This document shows, piece by piece, positions 1 to 5,700 of a DNA stretch of 7,067 nt. This DNA is from Spirochaetes bacterium GWF1_49_6. Its GTDB lineage: Bacteria; Spirochaetota; Brevinematia; Brevinematales; GWF1-51-8. Where the stretch lies: the NCBI GenBank assembly GCA_001829395.1, contig MIBD01000199.1, positions 5,176-12,242 on the forward strand, written 5' to 3'. Made by a program: the position numbers and the translations under genes. Every line of letters starts with the position of its first letter. Positions within the stretch are counted from its first letter, which is position 1. The notes under the pieces were generated by a model, which ran no database searches, had not been told where the DNA came from, and was given only the letters and a program-made list of their open reading frames with translations.

Positions 1-741
1 GATATCAAGAAAAAGATCACCGATAAGACCAAGGGGATTGTCATCATCAACCCGAACAACCCCACGGGCGCGGTCTATTCGAAGCAGATGCTGATGGATT
101 TAATACAGCTCGCGCGCGAGCATCAGCTGATCGTGTTCTCCGACGAAATCTACGACCGTATCCTGTACGACGGATCGGTGCATTACCCGACCGCGTCGCT
201 CGCGGACGACCTCCTGATTATTACGTTAAACGGGCTGTCGAAGTCGCACCGAATCGCGGGATTCCGCGTGGGGTGGATGACGATCAGCGGGAATAAATCC
301 ACCGCGCAGGACTATATCGACGGCCTGAATATGCTCGCCAATATGCGGTTATGCTCCAATGTCCCCGCGCAGTTCGCGGTACAGGCGGCATTAGGCGACC
401 CGGAAAGCATACAGCAGTTAACGCGGCCGGGCGGACGTCTGTACGACCAGCGGAATTACGCATACGACCATGTTATCGATCTGCCGGGATTTTCATGCGT
501 CAAGCCTAAAGGCGCATTTTACCTCTTCCCGAAGTTCGATACGAAAAAGTACAATATCAAAAGCGATGTGAAGTTCATCTATGATATTCTGACCGAAAAG
601 CACATTCTGTTGGTACAGGGCACCGGCTTTAACTGGCCGAACCAGGATCATCTCCGGGTCGTGTTCCTTCCCCCGCTCGAAGATTTAAAGACGGTCTTTA
701 CCGATATTTCGGATTTCCTCGCGGGGTATAAACAAGCCTAG
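1..741 (+). CDS. alaA: AlaA-type alanine (glutamate-pyruvate) aminotransferase, 5'-truncated by the window edge
   Basis: This is a PLP-dependent fold-type I aminotransferase (class I/II) of the AlaA (YfbQ) type, which makes alanine from pyruvate and glutamate in the cytoplasm. The frame is open from base 1, so 246 residues are present and about 160 N-terminal residues are missing if the length matches the roughly 405-residue family. Visible motifs, in fragment numbering, are NPNNPTG at 17-23, SDEIYD with the cofactor-contacting Asp48 and Tyr51, the PLP-binding Lys81 in GLSKSHRIAGFR followed by Arg89, and the substrate-carboxylate Arg219 in DHLRV. The stretches MLANMRLCSNVPAQ, GGRLYDQRN and LLVQGTGFNWP agree closely with E. 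coli AlaA as I remember it, which favours AlaA over aspartate aminotransferase or other class I enzymes. An ATG at 88 is internal, because the NPNNPTG motif lies upstream of it. It ends with a TAG stop inside the left copy of a direct repeat that flanks the next gap. Confidence 0.87.
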   Translation, partial: DIKKKITDKTKGIVIINPNNPTGAVYSKQMLMDLIQLAREHQLIVFSDEIYDRILYDGSVHYPTASLADDLLIITLNGLSKSHRIAGFRVGWMTISGNKSTAQDYIDGLNMLANMRLCSNVPAQFAVQAALGDPESIQQLTRPGGRLYDQRNYAYDHVIDLPGFSCVKPKGAFYLFPKFDTKKYNIKSDVKFIYDILTEKHILLVQGTGFNWPNQDHLRVVFLPPLEDLKTVFTDISDFLAGYKQA

Positions 742-749
742 TGTAAGGG
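731..749. repeat. Left copy of a 19-bp direct repeat (pair with 911-929)
   Basis: The 19 bases starting AACAAGCCTAG, which include the alaA stop codon, recur at 911-929 with two mismatches (17 of 19 identical). The copies are 180 bp apart and bracket the inverted-repeat element at 770-883. The pattern fits a target duplication left by an insertion, or a small tandem duplication later filled with repeat DNA. The right copy contains most of the ribosome binding site of the following gene. Confidence 0.7.
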
Positions 750-769
750 CTGTGTTGATAAACTGGTTT

Positions 770-883
770 TGTCATTGCGGGGCCTATGCCGAAGCAATCT
801 ATTTAAGTAACGTATAAGGAATAAAACAGACTGCTTCACCCCGCGTATCGAATATGCATTGTATCGCTGGGCTCGCAGTGACA
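770..883. repeat. MITE-like or REP-like imperfect inverted repeat element
   Basis: The left arm at 770-800 begins TGTCATTGCGGGGCC and runs to GAAGCAATCT. The right arm at 828-883 starts AGACTGCTTC and ends CTCGCAGTGACA, so the ends are reverse complements with a few mismatches (TGTCATTGCG against TGTCACTGCG, and GAAGCAATCT against GAAGCAGTCT). This pairing of a CATTGCG end with a GAAGCAATCT core is a widespread dispersed repeat pattern in many bacterial genomes, which I recognise from memory. It has no coding capacity. The right arm carries extra bases inside, so the hairpin is asymmetric. It separates alaA from the WD40 gene. Confidence 0.65.
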
Positions 884-910
884 GGAAGCGAATAAATCTC
901 CTTGTTCGTC

Positions 911-929
911 AACAAGCCTAGAGTAAAGG
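911..929. repeat. Right copy of the 19-bp direct repeat (pair with 731-749)
   Basis: This matches 731-749 at 17 of 19 positions. It is followed within 8 bases by the WD40 start codon, and its 3' end supplies part of that gene's Shine-Dalgarno sequence. Its first six bases also pair with CTTGTT at 901-906 across a four-base loop, giving a small hairpin at 901-916. Confidence 0.68.
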
Positions 930-931
930 AG
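925..931 (+). promoter_or_regulatory. Ribosome binding site of the WD40 gene
   Basis: AAAGGAG lies five bases before the ATG at 937. This is a strong Shine-Dalgarno match at good spacing and fixes the start of the propeller gene. Confidence 0.8.
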
Positions 932-936
932 CGGAT

Positions 937-1806
937 ATGCAGCCGATTAAGGAATTTTCACCCGCCGGGCTGAACTGCCTTGTTGTCTCTCACGATTGCA
1001 GGCAATTGATCTATGGGGATACTCACGGATTACTGTGGGGTATCGAAATAGAATCCGGCGCGCAGGCCTTCCGGTGGGTCGCCCACCGAGTCCCGGTCAC
1101 AGCCGTCGCGGTATCCAAAGACCGTACATGGGCTGCCGCCGGCAGTTCGAAGGGCGGTATCTGCATCGTGAACCTCTCCGACGGTCAGACTATCCGCACA
1201 CTCCCCGGGCATAACGTCCAAGTCGATTATTTATTCATCACCCCGGACGGGAAGGAACTGGTATCCGGGGACGTCGGCGGGCTGATCGATATTTGGCGGC
1301 TCGATACCGGCGACCTGATACGTTCGCTCTCGAATAATAATAATTCCCGCGCCCCGGTCTGCGTATCCGATAACGGGCAATACTTTCTGACAGGGGGTAA
1401 CGACGGGACAGTATCGCTATGGGAGCTTGAGAACCGGAAAATCCTTCTCCAGAAACGTTTCCATGAGGCGGGGGTGACATCCGCCGCGATCAACAACGAC
1501 GGGAAAATGTTCGCATCTGGGGACGAGAATGGGGAAATCGCCGTATGGAGTTTCGATACGCCGGATAAACCCATGATGTTCCGCTGTGAAAAAAGCCCGG
1601 TGACGGCATTGCGGTTTTCCCTCGATGGCGCAACACTCGCGGCGGCAAATTCCGACGGTAAAATATATATATGGGATACCAAAACCGGTTCCATCAGGGA
1701 TACCTACCTGACCGGGAAAAAGTCAGCCTCGTATCTATGCGCTTCCGGCGATAACCGCACCCTTTTAGTACGGCAGGATTCGGCTATCACCATGTTTCAA
1801 TTATAA
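937..1806 (+). CDS. WD40 repeat protein, single seven-bladed beta-propeller
   Basis: The 289-residue product consists almost wholly of WD40-type repeats, with no signal peptide, membrane segment or extra domain, so it is probably a cytoplasmic interaction scaffold. Seven blades can be drawn at about 5-47, 48-90, 91-132, 133-174, 175-217, 218-257 and 258-289. The most canonical blade ends are GGLIDIWRLDTG (114-125), DGTVSLWEL (156-164), NGEIAVWSF (198-206) and DGKIYIWDTKTG (240-251), and most blades have the SxDG or SGD turn. The first and last blades are weaker, as expected if they close the ring together. The start is set by AAAGGAG five bases upstream. No partner is shown by sequence. The gene follows alaA in the same direction, and before the repeat insertion the two may have been only about 15 bp apart, but a functional link to alanine synthesis is not established. 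The specific role is unknown. Confidence 0.85.
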   Translation: MQPIKEFSPAGLNCLVVSHDCRQLIYGDTHGLLWGIEIESGAQAFRWVAHRVPVTAVAVSKDRTWAAAGSSKGGICIVNLSDGQTIRTLPGHNVQVDYLFITPDGKELVSGDVGGLIDIWRLDTGDLIRSLSNNNNSRAPVCVSDNGQYFLTGGNDGTVSLWELENRKILLQKRFHEAGVTSAAINNDGKMFASGDENGEIAVWSFDTPDKPMMFRCEKSPVTALRFSLDGATLAAANSDGKIYIWDTKTGSIRDTYLTGKKSASYLCASGDNRTLLVRQDSAITMFQL

Positions 1807-1930
1807 TCCGCTTTTATCCCGCTTACCGTATACCGAAATATCTTTTAAACCCTTATTCCATCGATAATTCATAGCGGTATTTCAGTTATCTATCTCATAT
1901 TCCGAAAATTTGATAGCATTCCAAAAATTA

Positions 1931-1935
1931 GGGGG
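1931..1935 (+). promoter_or_regulatory. Ribosome binding site deciding the amidohydrolase start
   Basis: A run of five G after TTA lies four bases before the ATG at 1940 and only one base before the in-frame ATG at 1937. This favours 1940. The in-frame TTG at 1910 would add ten residues (MIAFQKLGGM) that do not look like the family's N-terminus, and I see no ribosome site for it. Confidence 0.6.
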
Positions 1936-1939
1936 AATG

Positions 1940-3172
1940 ATGAGATACGCCATCGAAGGCGGAACCATTGTTACGCCGGACGATATTCTACGGAATAAAA
2001 AGATAATCGTTAATAACGACGTGATCGAAGATATAACCGAAAACGCCGCGGGAGTCGATTATACCTTAAAGCTGGAAGACTCGTCGTTGATCTTTCCGGG
2101 GCTGATTAACGCGCACGATCACCTGTTGGGGACATATTACCCGCGTATAGGGTTCGGCCCGTACCTCAACTGGCTGCCGTGGGATAACGACCTCAAGGAA
2201 TGCCCGTTATATGAGGAGCGCTCCGCGATATCGAATTTCGACCTCTACCTGCTGGGCTCATACCGTAACATCGTATCCGGGGTAACCACTGTCTCCGACC
2301 ATATCCCTCATTCGGTAAACGCCCCGTTTATCGATAAGCTCCCGATGCGGGTTCTATGGGATTACGGCATGCAGCACGAATGCGTCAGTTTCGACCTGCG
2401 ATGGGGCGGCTCGATGAGCGATGAGCATAAATACGCACTCGATAACGATCTGCCGTTCCTCACCCATATCGAGGAAGGTTACGACGAAGAAGCGACGCTC
2501 GGTATAGAGATACTACAGGAAATGAAGGTGCTGGACGATCATTCCGTGCTGGTGCATGGAATCTCGTTATCCAAGCAGGATATAACCGCGATAGCGAAGG
2601 CGAAGGCGAATGTCGTTTGGTGCCCTACGTCGAATTATTTCATGTTCAAGGATACCACGAATATCCGGGAACTCCTGAAGCAGAACGTCAATGTCAGTCT
2701 CGGGACGGATTCCCCGATGTCGGGCGGGATGAACCTGCTCGAGGAAATGCAGTTCGCGGTAAACCTGTACTGGCAGCTATATAAGGAAAAACTGGACTAT
2801 AAGACTCTCGTGCAGATGGTCACTACCCATCCGGCAAAGGCGTTCAGACAGAAGAAGCTCGGAAAGATCGAGGTGGGTTATACCGCCGATTTTACGATCC
2901 TGAAAAACGGGAACCCTTCCGACCCCTATGAGTCCCTGATTCAGTCATGGCTGGAAAATATCCGTCTGGTTATCAGCGGCGGTGTGCCTCTCTATGGGGT
3001 TGCCGGCGATAAGGATTTCTTCGGTAAATTCGAGAAGGAATACCAGATTTTGAAGATCAGCGGGGAAGACAGACTCCTGATCGGCCAGCCCGAGAATCTT
3101 TACGAACGGATTTGGGAAAATGTGAAGTTTAAAAAGGTTCTACCCTTTTTACCGGTTGACATTTATGAATAA
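1940..3172 (+). CDS. Metal-dependent amidohydrolase, ATZ/TRZ-like (cytosine/guanine deaminase and chlorohydrolase group)
   Basis: This 410-residue protein is a cytoplasmic amidohydrolase-superfamily enzyme with a TIM barrel flanked by a small beta-sandwich made from both ends. From Met at 1940, the metal ligands and catalytic residues are all visible: the His-x-His pair 59 and 61 in NAHDHL after beta-strand 1, His176 with Glu179 in LTHIEEG, His206 in LVHGIS, and Asp257 in LGTDSP. The region VWCPTSNYFM before the Asp loop and TTHPAKAF near the end of the barrel are typical of the ATZ/TRZ, SAH-deaminase and guanine-deaminase group. GYTADFTIL is the usual return to the beta-sandwich. The intact site implies a hydrolytic deamination or dechlorination type reaction on a nitrogen heterocycle or similar compound, but the substrate cannot be read from the sequence. 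It stands alone, about 130 bp after the WD40 gene. A promoter for the next operon overlaps its stop codon. Confidence 0.85.
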   Translation: MRYAIEGGTIVTPDDILRNKKIIVNNDVIEDITENAAGVDYTLKLEDSSLIFPGLINAHDHLLGTYYPRIGFGPYLNWLPWDNDLKECPLYEERSAISNFDLYLLGSYRNIVSGVTTVSDHIPHSVNAPFIDKLPMRVLWDYGMQHECVSFDLRWGGSMSDEHKYALDNDLPFLTHIEEGYDEEATLGIEILQEMKVLDDHSVLVHGISLSKQDITAIAKAKANVVWCPTSNYFMFKDTTNIRELLKQNVNVSLGTDSPMSGGMNLLEEMQFAVNLYWQLYKEKLDYKTLVQMVTTHPAKAFRQKKLGKIEVGYTADFTILKNGNPSDPYESLIQSWLENIRLVISGGVPLYGVAGDKDFFGKFEKEYQILKISGEDRLLIGQPENLYERIWENVKFKKVLPFLPVDIYE

Positions 3173-3184
3173 GTCTCTTAATAT
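3156..3184 (+). promoter_or_regulatory. Sigma-70-like promoter for the CNBD-TPR / Crp / PII-like operon
   Basis: A perfect TTGACA (3156-3161) is followed after 17 bases by TAATAT (3179-3184), four of six matches to the consensus -10. TATAAA three bases further on is an alternative. Transcription would begin near 3191, about 20 bases before the ATG at 3211. The element spans the stop codon of the amidohydrolase gene at 3170-3172, so the downstream operon can be expressed on its own. Confidence 0.62.
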
Positions 3185-3210
3185 AAAGTAATGAAAAGAG
3201 AGCGGCAAAA

Positions 3211-4248
3211 ATGCCTATAGAACGCAAGTACAGCCAAGGCTCCATTATCTATTTTGAACATGAAGAAGGGGACGAGATTTACATCCTGAAATCAGGCCGT
3301 TTGGATATCAACTATCTGGAGCCTCAATCGGGAGAAAAAATCACTAAAACACTCAACCAGGGCGAGTTCCTCGGTTTGAAATCCGCTGTCATCAATCATA
3401 CCCGTGATGAAATGGCCGAGGCGATTACCGATTGTAACTGCGTTGTGTTCAAGACGAAGGAATTCGAGGATTTTGTCGCGAAAAAAGTCGACCTCCTCAA
3501 ACGTCTCCTGCAAGTCCTGTCAAACCAATTACGCAATCTCGGATATAAGGTCAATAACTACCTCGGGAACAACGTACTCGAACCCCCAAATATCGGATTA
3601 TTCAAAATCGGCGAATACTACCTTACCACGAAAAAATACCGCCAGGCTAAGACGGTCTATGAGCGTTATATCAAGGCCTACCCTGAAACCAACCTGATCG
3701 AAGAAGCGCAGTACCGTATCAAGCTAGCGGAGGAAGCGATCCGCACCGGGCTTGCCGGTAAGTATAAACCTGTGAACGAAATTCTCGGCACGGAAGCCGG
3801 CGGCACTGTGCTCGGGGTCGCCGACGTTAAAACCGGACAATCCCCCGTACACTCCAAACTCGGCCTCCGCGAGTTCATGGACAGCTTCTATAAGGCCGAG
3901 GCATTCTACAAAGCCGAACAGTACGAGGATGCGCGGAAACTTTTCGTCGGCATCATGGACTCCGATAATAAAATCGTCAGTTCCGACCTCCGTAACCGCG
4001 CCAAATTCACCTATATCGAAACCCTGCATAAACTTAAAGATTATATGGAATGTACCAAGATAATCATGGAGTTTGTCCAGAGCACGAAAGACCCGACCCT
4101 CATCAAGCAGGGATTGTTCATACTGGTCGAGATCTATAAGGAAATCCAGAAGCCGGATATGGCGCGCGGCGTCCTCCAGAAAATCGTGATGCTGACGCCG
4201 ATCGACCAATTGTCCCGTAAGGCGAAAGAAATGATGGATAAAATGTAG
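3211..4248 (+). CDS. Cyclic-nucleotide-binding-domain protein with C-terminal TPR-like repeats, no HTH
   Basis: This 345-residue protein has two parts. Residues 1-115 form a cNMP-binding (Crp-type) beta-barrel with its following helix: YSQGSIIYFEHEEGDEIYILKSGRLDI at the start, GEFLGLKSAV in the phosphate-cassette position, then a helix over 84-115. Residues 126-345 are helical TPR-like units: NIGLFKIGEYYLTTKKYRQA with a YPET end (about 127-160), a glycine-rich linker (about 180-218), then units at about 222-255 (FYKAEAFYKAEQYEDARKLF), 262-295 and 297-330. No winged-helix DNA-binding domain is present. The cassette is degenerate: Gly51-Glu52 and Arg65 are there, but the R-S/T-A triplet that holds the cyclic phosphate is replaced by RDE, so cAMP binding is doubtful. 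A weak AGAGAG lies about eight bases before the ATG. It heads the operon and is nine bases before the Crp gene. It probably works as a sensor or scaffold with the next regulator; this pairing is inference. Confidence 0.8.
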   Translation: MPIERKYSQGSIIYFEHEEGDEIYILKSGRLDINYLEPQSGEKITKTLNQGEFLGLKSAVINHTRDEMAEAITDCNCVVFKTKEFEDFVAKKVDLLKRLLQVLSNQLRNLGYKVNNYLGNNVLEPPNIGLFKIGEYYLTTKKYRQAKTVYERYIKAYPETNLIEEAQYRIKLAEEAIRTGLAGKYKPVNEILGTEAGGTVLGVADVKTGQSPVHSKLGLREFMDSFYKAEAFYKAEQYEDARKLFVGIMDSDNKIVSSDLRNRAKFTYIETLHKLKDYMECTKIIMEFVQSTKDPTLIKQGLFILVEIYKEIQKPDMARGVLQKIVMLTPIDQLSRKAKEMMDKM

Positions 4249-4257
4249 GGGTATCCC

Positions 4258-4917
4258 ATGGCCGAAGAAACATTAAATAAATTCGAGCAATCCTATAAAG
4301 CCGGCGATATTATCTTCTGCGAATACGAAAAAGGCGAAGAATTTTATATTGTCAAGGAAGGCAAGGTCCGTATCACCAAGATACAGGATAACAAAGAAAA
4401 AACTCTCGACGTATTCGAAGTATCGCAGATATTCGGCGAGATGGCGATAATCGAAGACGCTCCCCGCAGCGCCACCGCGGTCGCCGAGACCGACGTGAAA
4501 CTGGTCGTACTTAAAAAGCAGAGTTTTTTCGAACTCCTCGGCTCTCAGCCCACATGGGCGTTGTCGCTGATAAAAATTCTCTCTAAGCGCATATTCGACG
4601 CCCAGCGCCGTCTGCGGATTCTCTCGCTCGACGAGGACGAAGCTAAGGTGCTCGACACTATCCTGATGCTGGTCGAATGGAAGGGCATTAATCCCGAAAA
4701 CTACCCGTCGAACGCCCCTATCCCGTTCGATGGCGTCAATAGCGAGACTCTCGCCCATTGGTGCGGACTCAGCACCCGCGACTGCGAGATCCATATCGAC
4801 CGTTATGTCCGTATGGGGCGTCTCGAACGTAACGGGAATAATCTGGTCGTGAAGAACCTTAACGAAATCGCGCGGATTGTTAAAAATAAGCGCAAGCTCC
4901 AGGAAAATAAGGAATGA
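4258..4917 (+). CDS. Crp/Fnr family transcriptional regulator
   Basis: The 219-residue protein has the length and layout of a Crp/Fnr dimeric DNA-binding regulator. Residues 8-110 are the cNMP-binding barrel (YKAGDIIFCEYEKGEEFYIV, then KEGKVRI). Its phosphate-binding cassette is intact, with Gly60-Glu61 and Arg70-Ser71-Ala72 in IFGEMAIIEDAPRSATA, so it is a plausible true cyclic-nucleotide binder. The dimerisation helix follows (about 96-120), and residues 125-200 are the winged helix, with the helix-turn-helix at about 161-187 (SETLAHWCGLSTRDCEIHI, RYVRMGRLER). This HTH diverges from E. coli Crp (no RETVSR recognition helix), so the operator is probably different. There is no cysteine cluster for an Fnr-type iron-sulphur centre. 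An AGGGG overlapping the upstream stop codon is its ribosome site. Its last codons overlap the PII-like gene by ATGA. Confidence 0.85.
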   Translation: MAEETLNKFEQSYKAGDIIFCEYEKGEEFYIVKEGKVRITKIQDNKEKTLDVFEVSQIFGEMAIIEDAPRSATAVAETDVKLVVLKKQSFFELLGSQPTWALSLIKILSKRIFDAQRRLRILSLDEDEAKVLDTILMLVEWKGINPENYPSNAPIPFDGVNSETLAHWCGLSTRDCEIHIDRYVRMGRLERNGNNLVVKNLNEIARIVKNKRKLQENKE

Positions 4918-5195
4918 TCTACGCGCGGATTGTCTGTAAGCCATTCCGTATCAAAAACATCCCCGAAAGTATAATCGAACATTTCTATTACGAAGAAGTC
5001 CTCGGACTGGGATATCACCCCGAGACCTATAAGGCGAAACGGCGCGCGCTGTTGTCCGGCCTCCCGCGTATCGCTATCGACGGGTCATTCGGCGACCGTT
5101 CCGAAATCGAATCGGTACGCCAGTCTCTCCGCACGGGGGAACGCGGCGACGGGAAAATATTCGTCATGCCGGTCGAGAGGGTCGTTGAGTTTTAG
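4914..5195 (+). CDS. Divergent PII (GlnB/GlnK)-like signal protein, short T-loop, no arginine tail
   Basis: I recognise this 93-residue product as PII-like. Residues 74-87, TGERGDGKIFVMPV, fit the PII C-terminal signature ([ST]-x3-G-[DY]-G-[KR]-[IV]-[FW]-[LIVM]-x2-[LIVM]). The N-terminus ARIVCKPFRI matches the PII start xIxAIIKPFK, GLG at 31-33 fits the GFG before the T-loop, and LPRIAI at 50-55 fits LPKVKI after it. PII proteins are trimers that sense ATP/ADP and 2-oxoglutarate and bind partner proteins through the T-loop. Oddities: the protein is about 20 residues shorter than usual; the T-loop (34-49) is two residues short, lacks the conserved Gln after GFG and has no YRGAEY uridylylation motif; the segment before GLG is about four residues short and the second helix about three. 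It stops at VVEF, so the two arginines of RIRTGE that hold ATP phosphates are absent. Lys81 of GDGK is kept. Overlap with the Crp stop (ATGA) suggests coupled translation. It may be a specialised adaptor rather than a nitrogen sensor. Confidence 0.66.
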   Translation: MIYARIVCKPFRIKNIPESIIEHFYYEEVLGLGYHPETYKAKRRALLSGLPRIAIDGSFGDRSEIESVRQSLRTGERGDGKIFVMPVERVVEF

Positions 5196-5349
5196 CGCTT
5201 TCCTTCTTCCCCGCTTCCTTATGGTATAAGGGATAAATAGGATAGAAATACGACCCTATTTCTCTATTTCGTTATTTTCAGGCATCTCGACTACGCTCGA
5301 TGACCCTGCATGGTACAACGTATCAAGTCGTCCCTAAATTCGGATTTTT

Positions 5350-5424
5350 CCACGAATGAGTACGAAGAGACACGAATACCGGACTTTTATAGTATTATTC
5401 GGGTTCATTCATGTGTATTCGCGG
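5350..5424. repeat. Imperfect inverted repeat with CACGAAT motifs
   Basis: Arms at 5350-5378 and 5396-5424 are reverse complements at 19 of 29 positions. Both contain CGAAT units (CACGAAT twice in the left arm, ATTCG in the right). The look is of an old, decayed dispersed palindrome. Confidence 0.5.
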
Positions 5425-5437
5425 ATAAACTTCTCCA

Positions 5438-5551
5438 CTTCGACATTCTCCCCGCTGCGCGAGGACAAGCGCTCAGGGTGACTTTACCGTCGTCATGCTG
5501 AGCCGGTCGAAGCATGAGCGCTTGCCCCGCGTTCATCGCGGGGTGTCGAAG
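5438..5551. repeat. Composite palindromic repeat (CTTCGAC...GTCGAAG family)
   Basis: CTTCGAC at 5438-5444 faces GTCGAAG at 5506-5512 and again at 5545-5551; the sequence GTCGAAGCAT occurs twice (5506-5515, 5545-5554). GCTCAGGGTGAC at 5471-5482 pairs with GTCATGCTGAGC at 5492-5503 with two mismatches. CAAGCGCTCA at 5466-5475 is also the exact reverse complement of 5515-5524, so two alternative stems compete. CCCCGCG/CGCGGGG at 5525-5531 and 5537-5543 form a further perfect hairpin. These are hallmark pieces of dispersed REP-like elements. Confidence 0.6.
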
Positions 5552-5573
5552 CATAAGCCGGTCTTCGATTCCC

Positions 5574-5607
5574 TAACGATTACCTCGACTTCGCTCGGTA
5601 ATCGATA
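5574..5607. repeat. Hairpin with 11-bp arms
   Basis: TAACGATTACC (5574-5584) pairs with GGTAATCGATA (5597-5607) at 10 of 11 positions. The 12-base loop, TCGACTTCGCTC, belongs to the second copy of the CTCGACTWCGCTCG motif in this gap. Confidence 0.6.
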
Positions 5608-5616
5608 ACCGGGTAT

Positions 5617-5640
5617 AAAAAAACCCCGCTTTCGCGGGGC
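5617..5640 (-). terminator. Rho-independent terminator of leuA
   Basis: Read on the minus strand, CCCCGC-GAAA-GCGGGG (5639-5624) is a perfect six-pair GC stem with a tetraloop, followed at once by seven T. It lies about 85 bases after the leuA stop codon and is in the right orientation for it. In the plus direction there is no U-run after the stem, so it is unlikely to stop the PII-like operon efficiently. Confidence 0.85.
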
Positions 5641-5653
5641 AGTTAATTACTTC

Positions 5654-5700
5654 TGGTCGCTTCTATATACCGCCGATTTACGGCGGATAGGAAGTGACCA
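5654..5700. repeat. Long bulged hairpin in the leuA 3' untranslated region
   Basis: An inner stem CCGCCG (5670-5675) / CGGCGG (5681-5686) around ATTTA is extended by TGGTCGCTTCT (5654-5664) against AGGAAGTGACCA (to 5700), with two single-base bulges. As plus-strand RNA the two outer mismatches become G-U pairs, so the structure is better in that direction than as leuA message. Confidence 0.55.

Noticed and set aside
1227..1694. 155-codon minus-strand frame opposite the WD40 gene
   Set aside because: The plus strand has full WD40 repeats with a strong ribosome site. The minus frame is a shadow.
1910..1939. TTG start at 1910 or ATG at 1937 for the amidohydrolase
   Set aside because: GGGGG at 1931-1935 is best spaced for the ATG at 1940, and the extra residues do not fit the family's N-terminus.
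3100..3210. Crp or Fnr operator (TGTGA-N6-TCACA, TTGAT-N4-ATCAA) in front of the signalling operon
   Set aside because: Only a TGTGA half-site at 3121 is seen, with no matching second half, so autoregulation is not supported by a classic site.
4273..4944. 223-codon open frame on the minus strand opposite the Crp gene
   Set aside because: It mirrors a clearly recognisable Crp/Fnr protein and has no family resemblance of its own. Long antisense frames arise here from codon bias.
5235..5275. Terminator for the PII-like operon
   Set aside because: The possible AAATAGG/CCTATTT stem is AT-rich with a 13-base loop and no clean U-run, so it is too weak to call.
5310..5501. 63-codon plus-strand frame in the convergent gap
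   Set aside because: It runs across two inverted repeats, has no Shine-Dalgarno, and its translation resembles no protein. It may be translated repeat DNA only.
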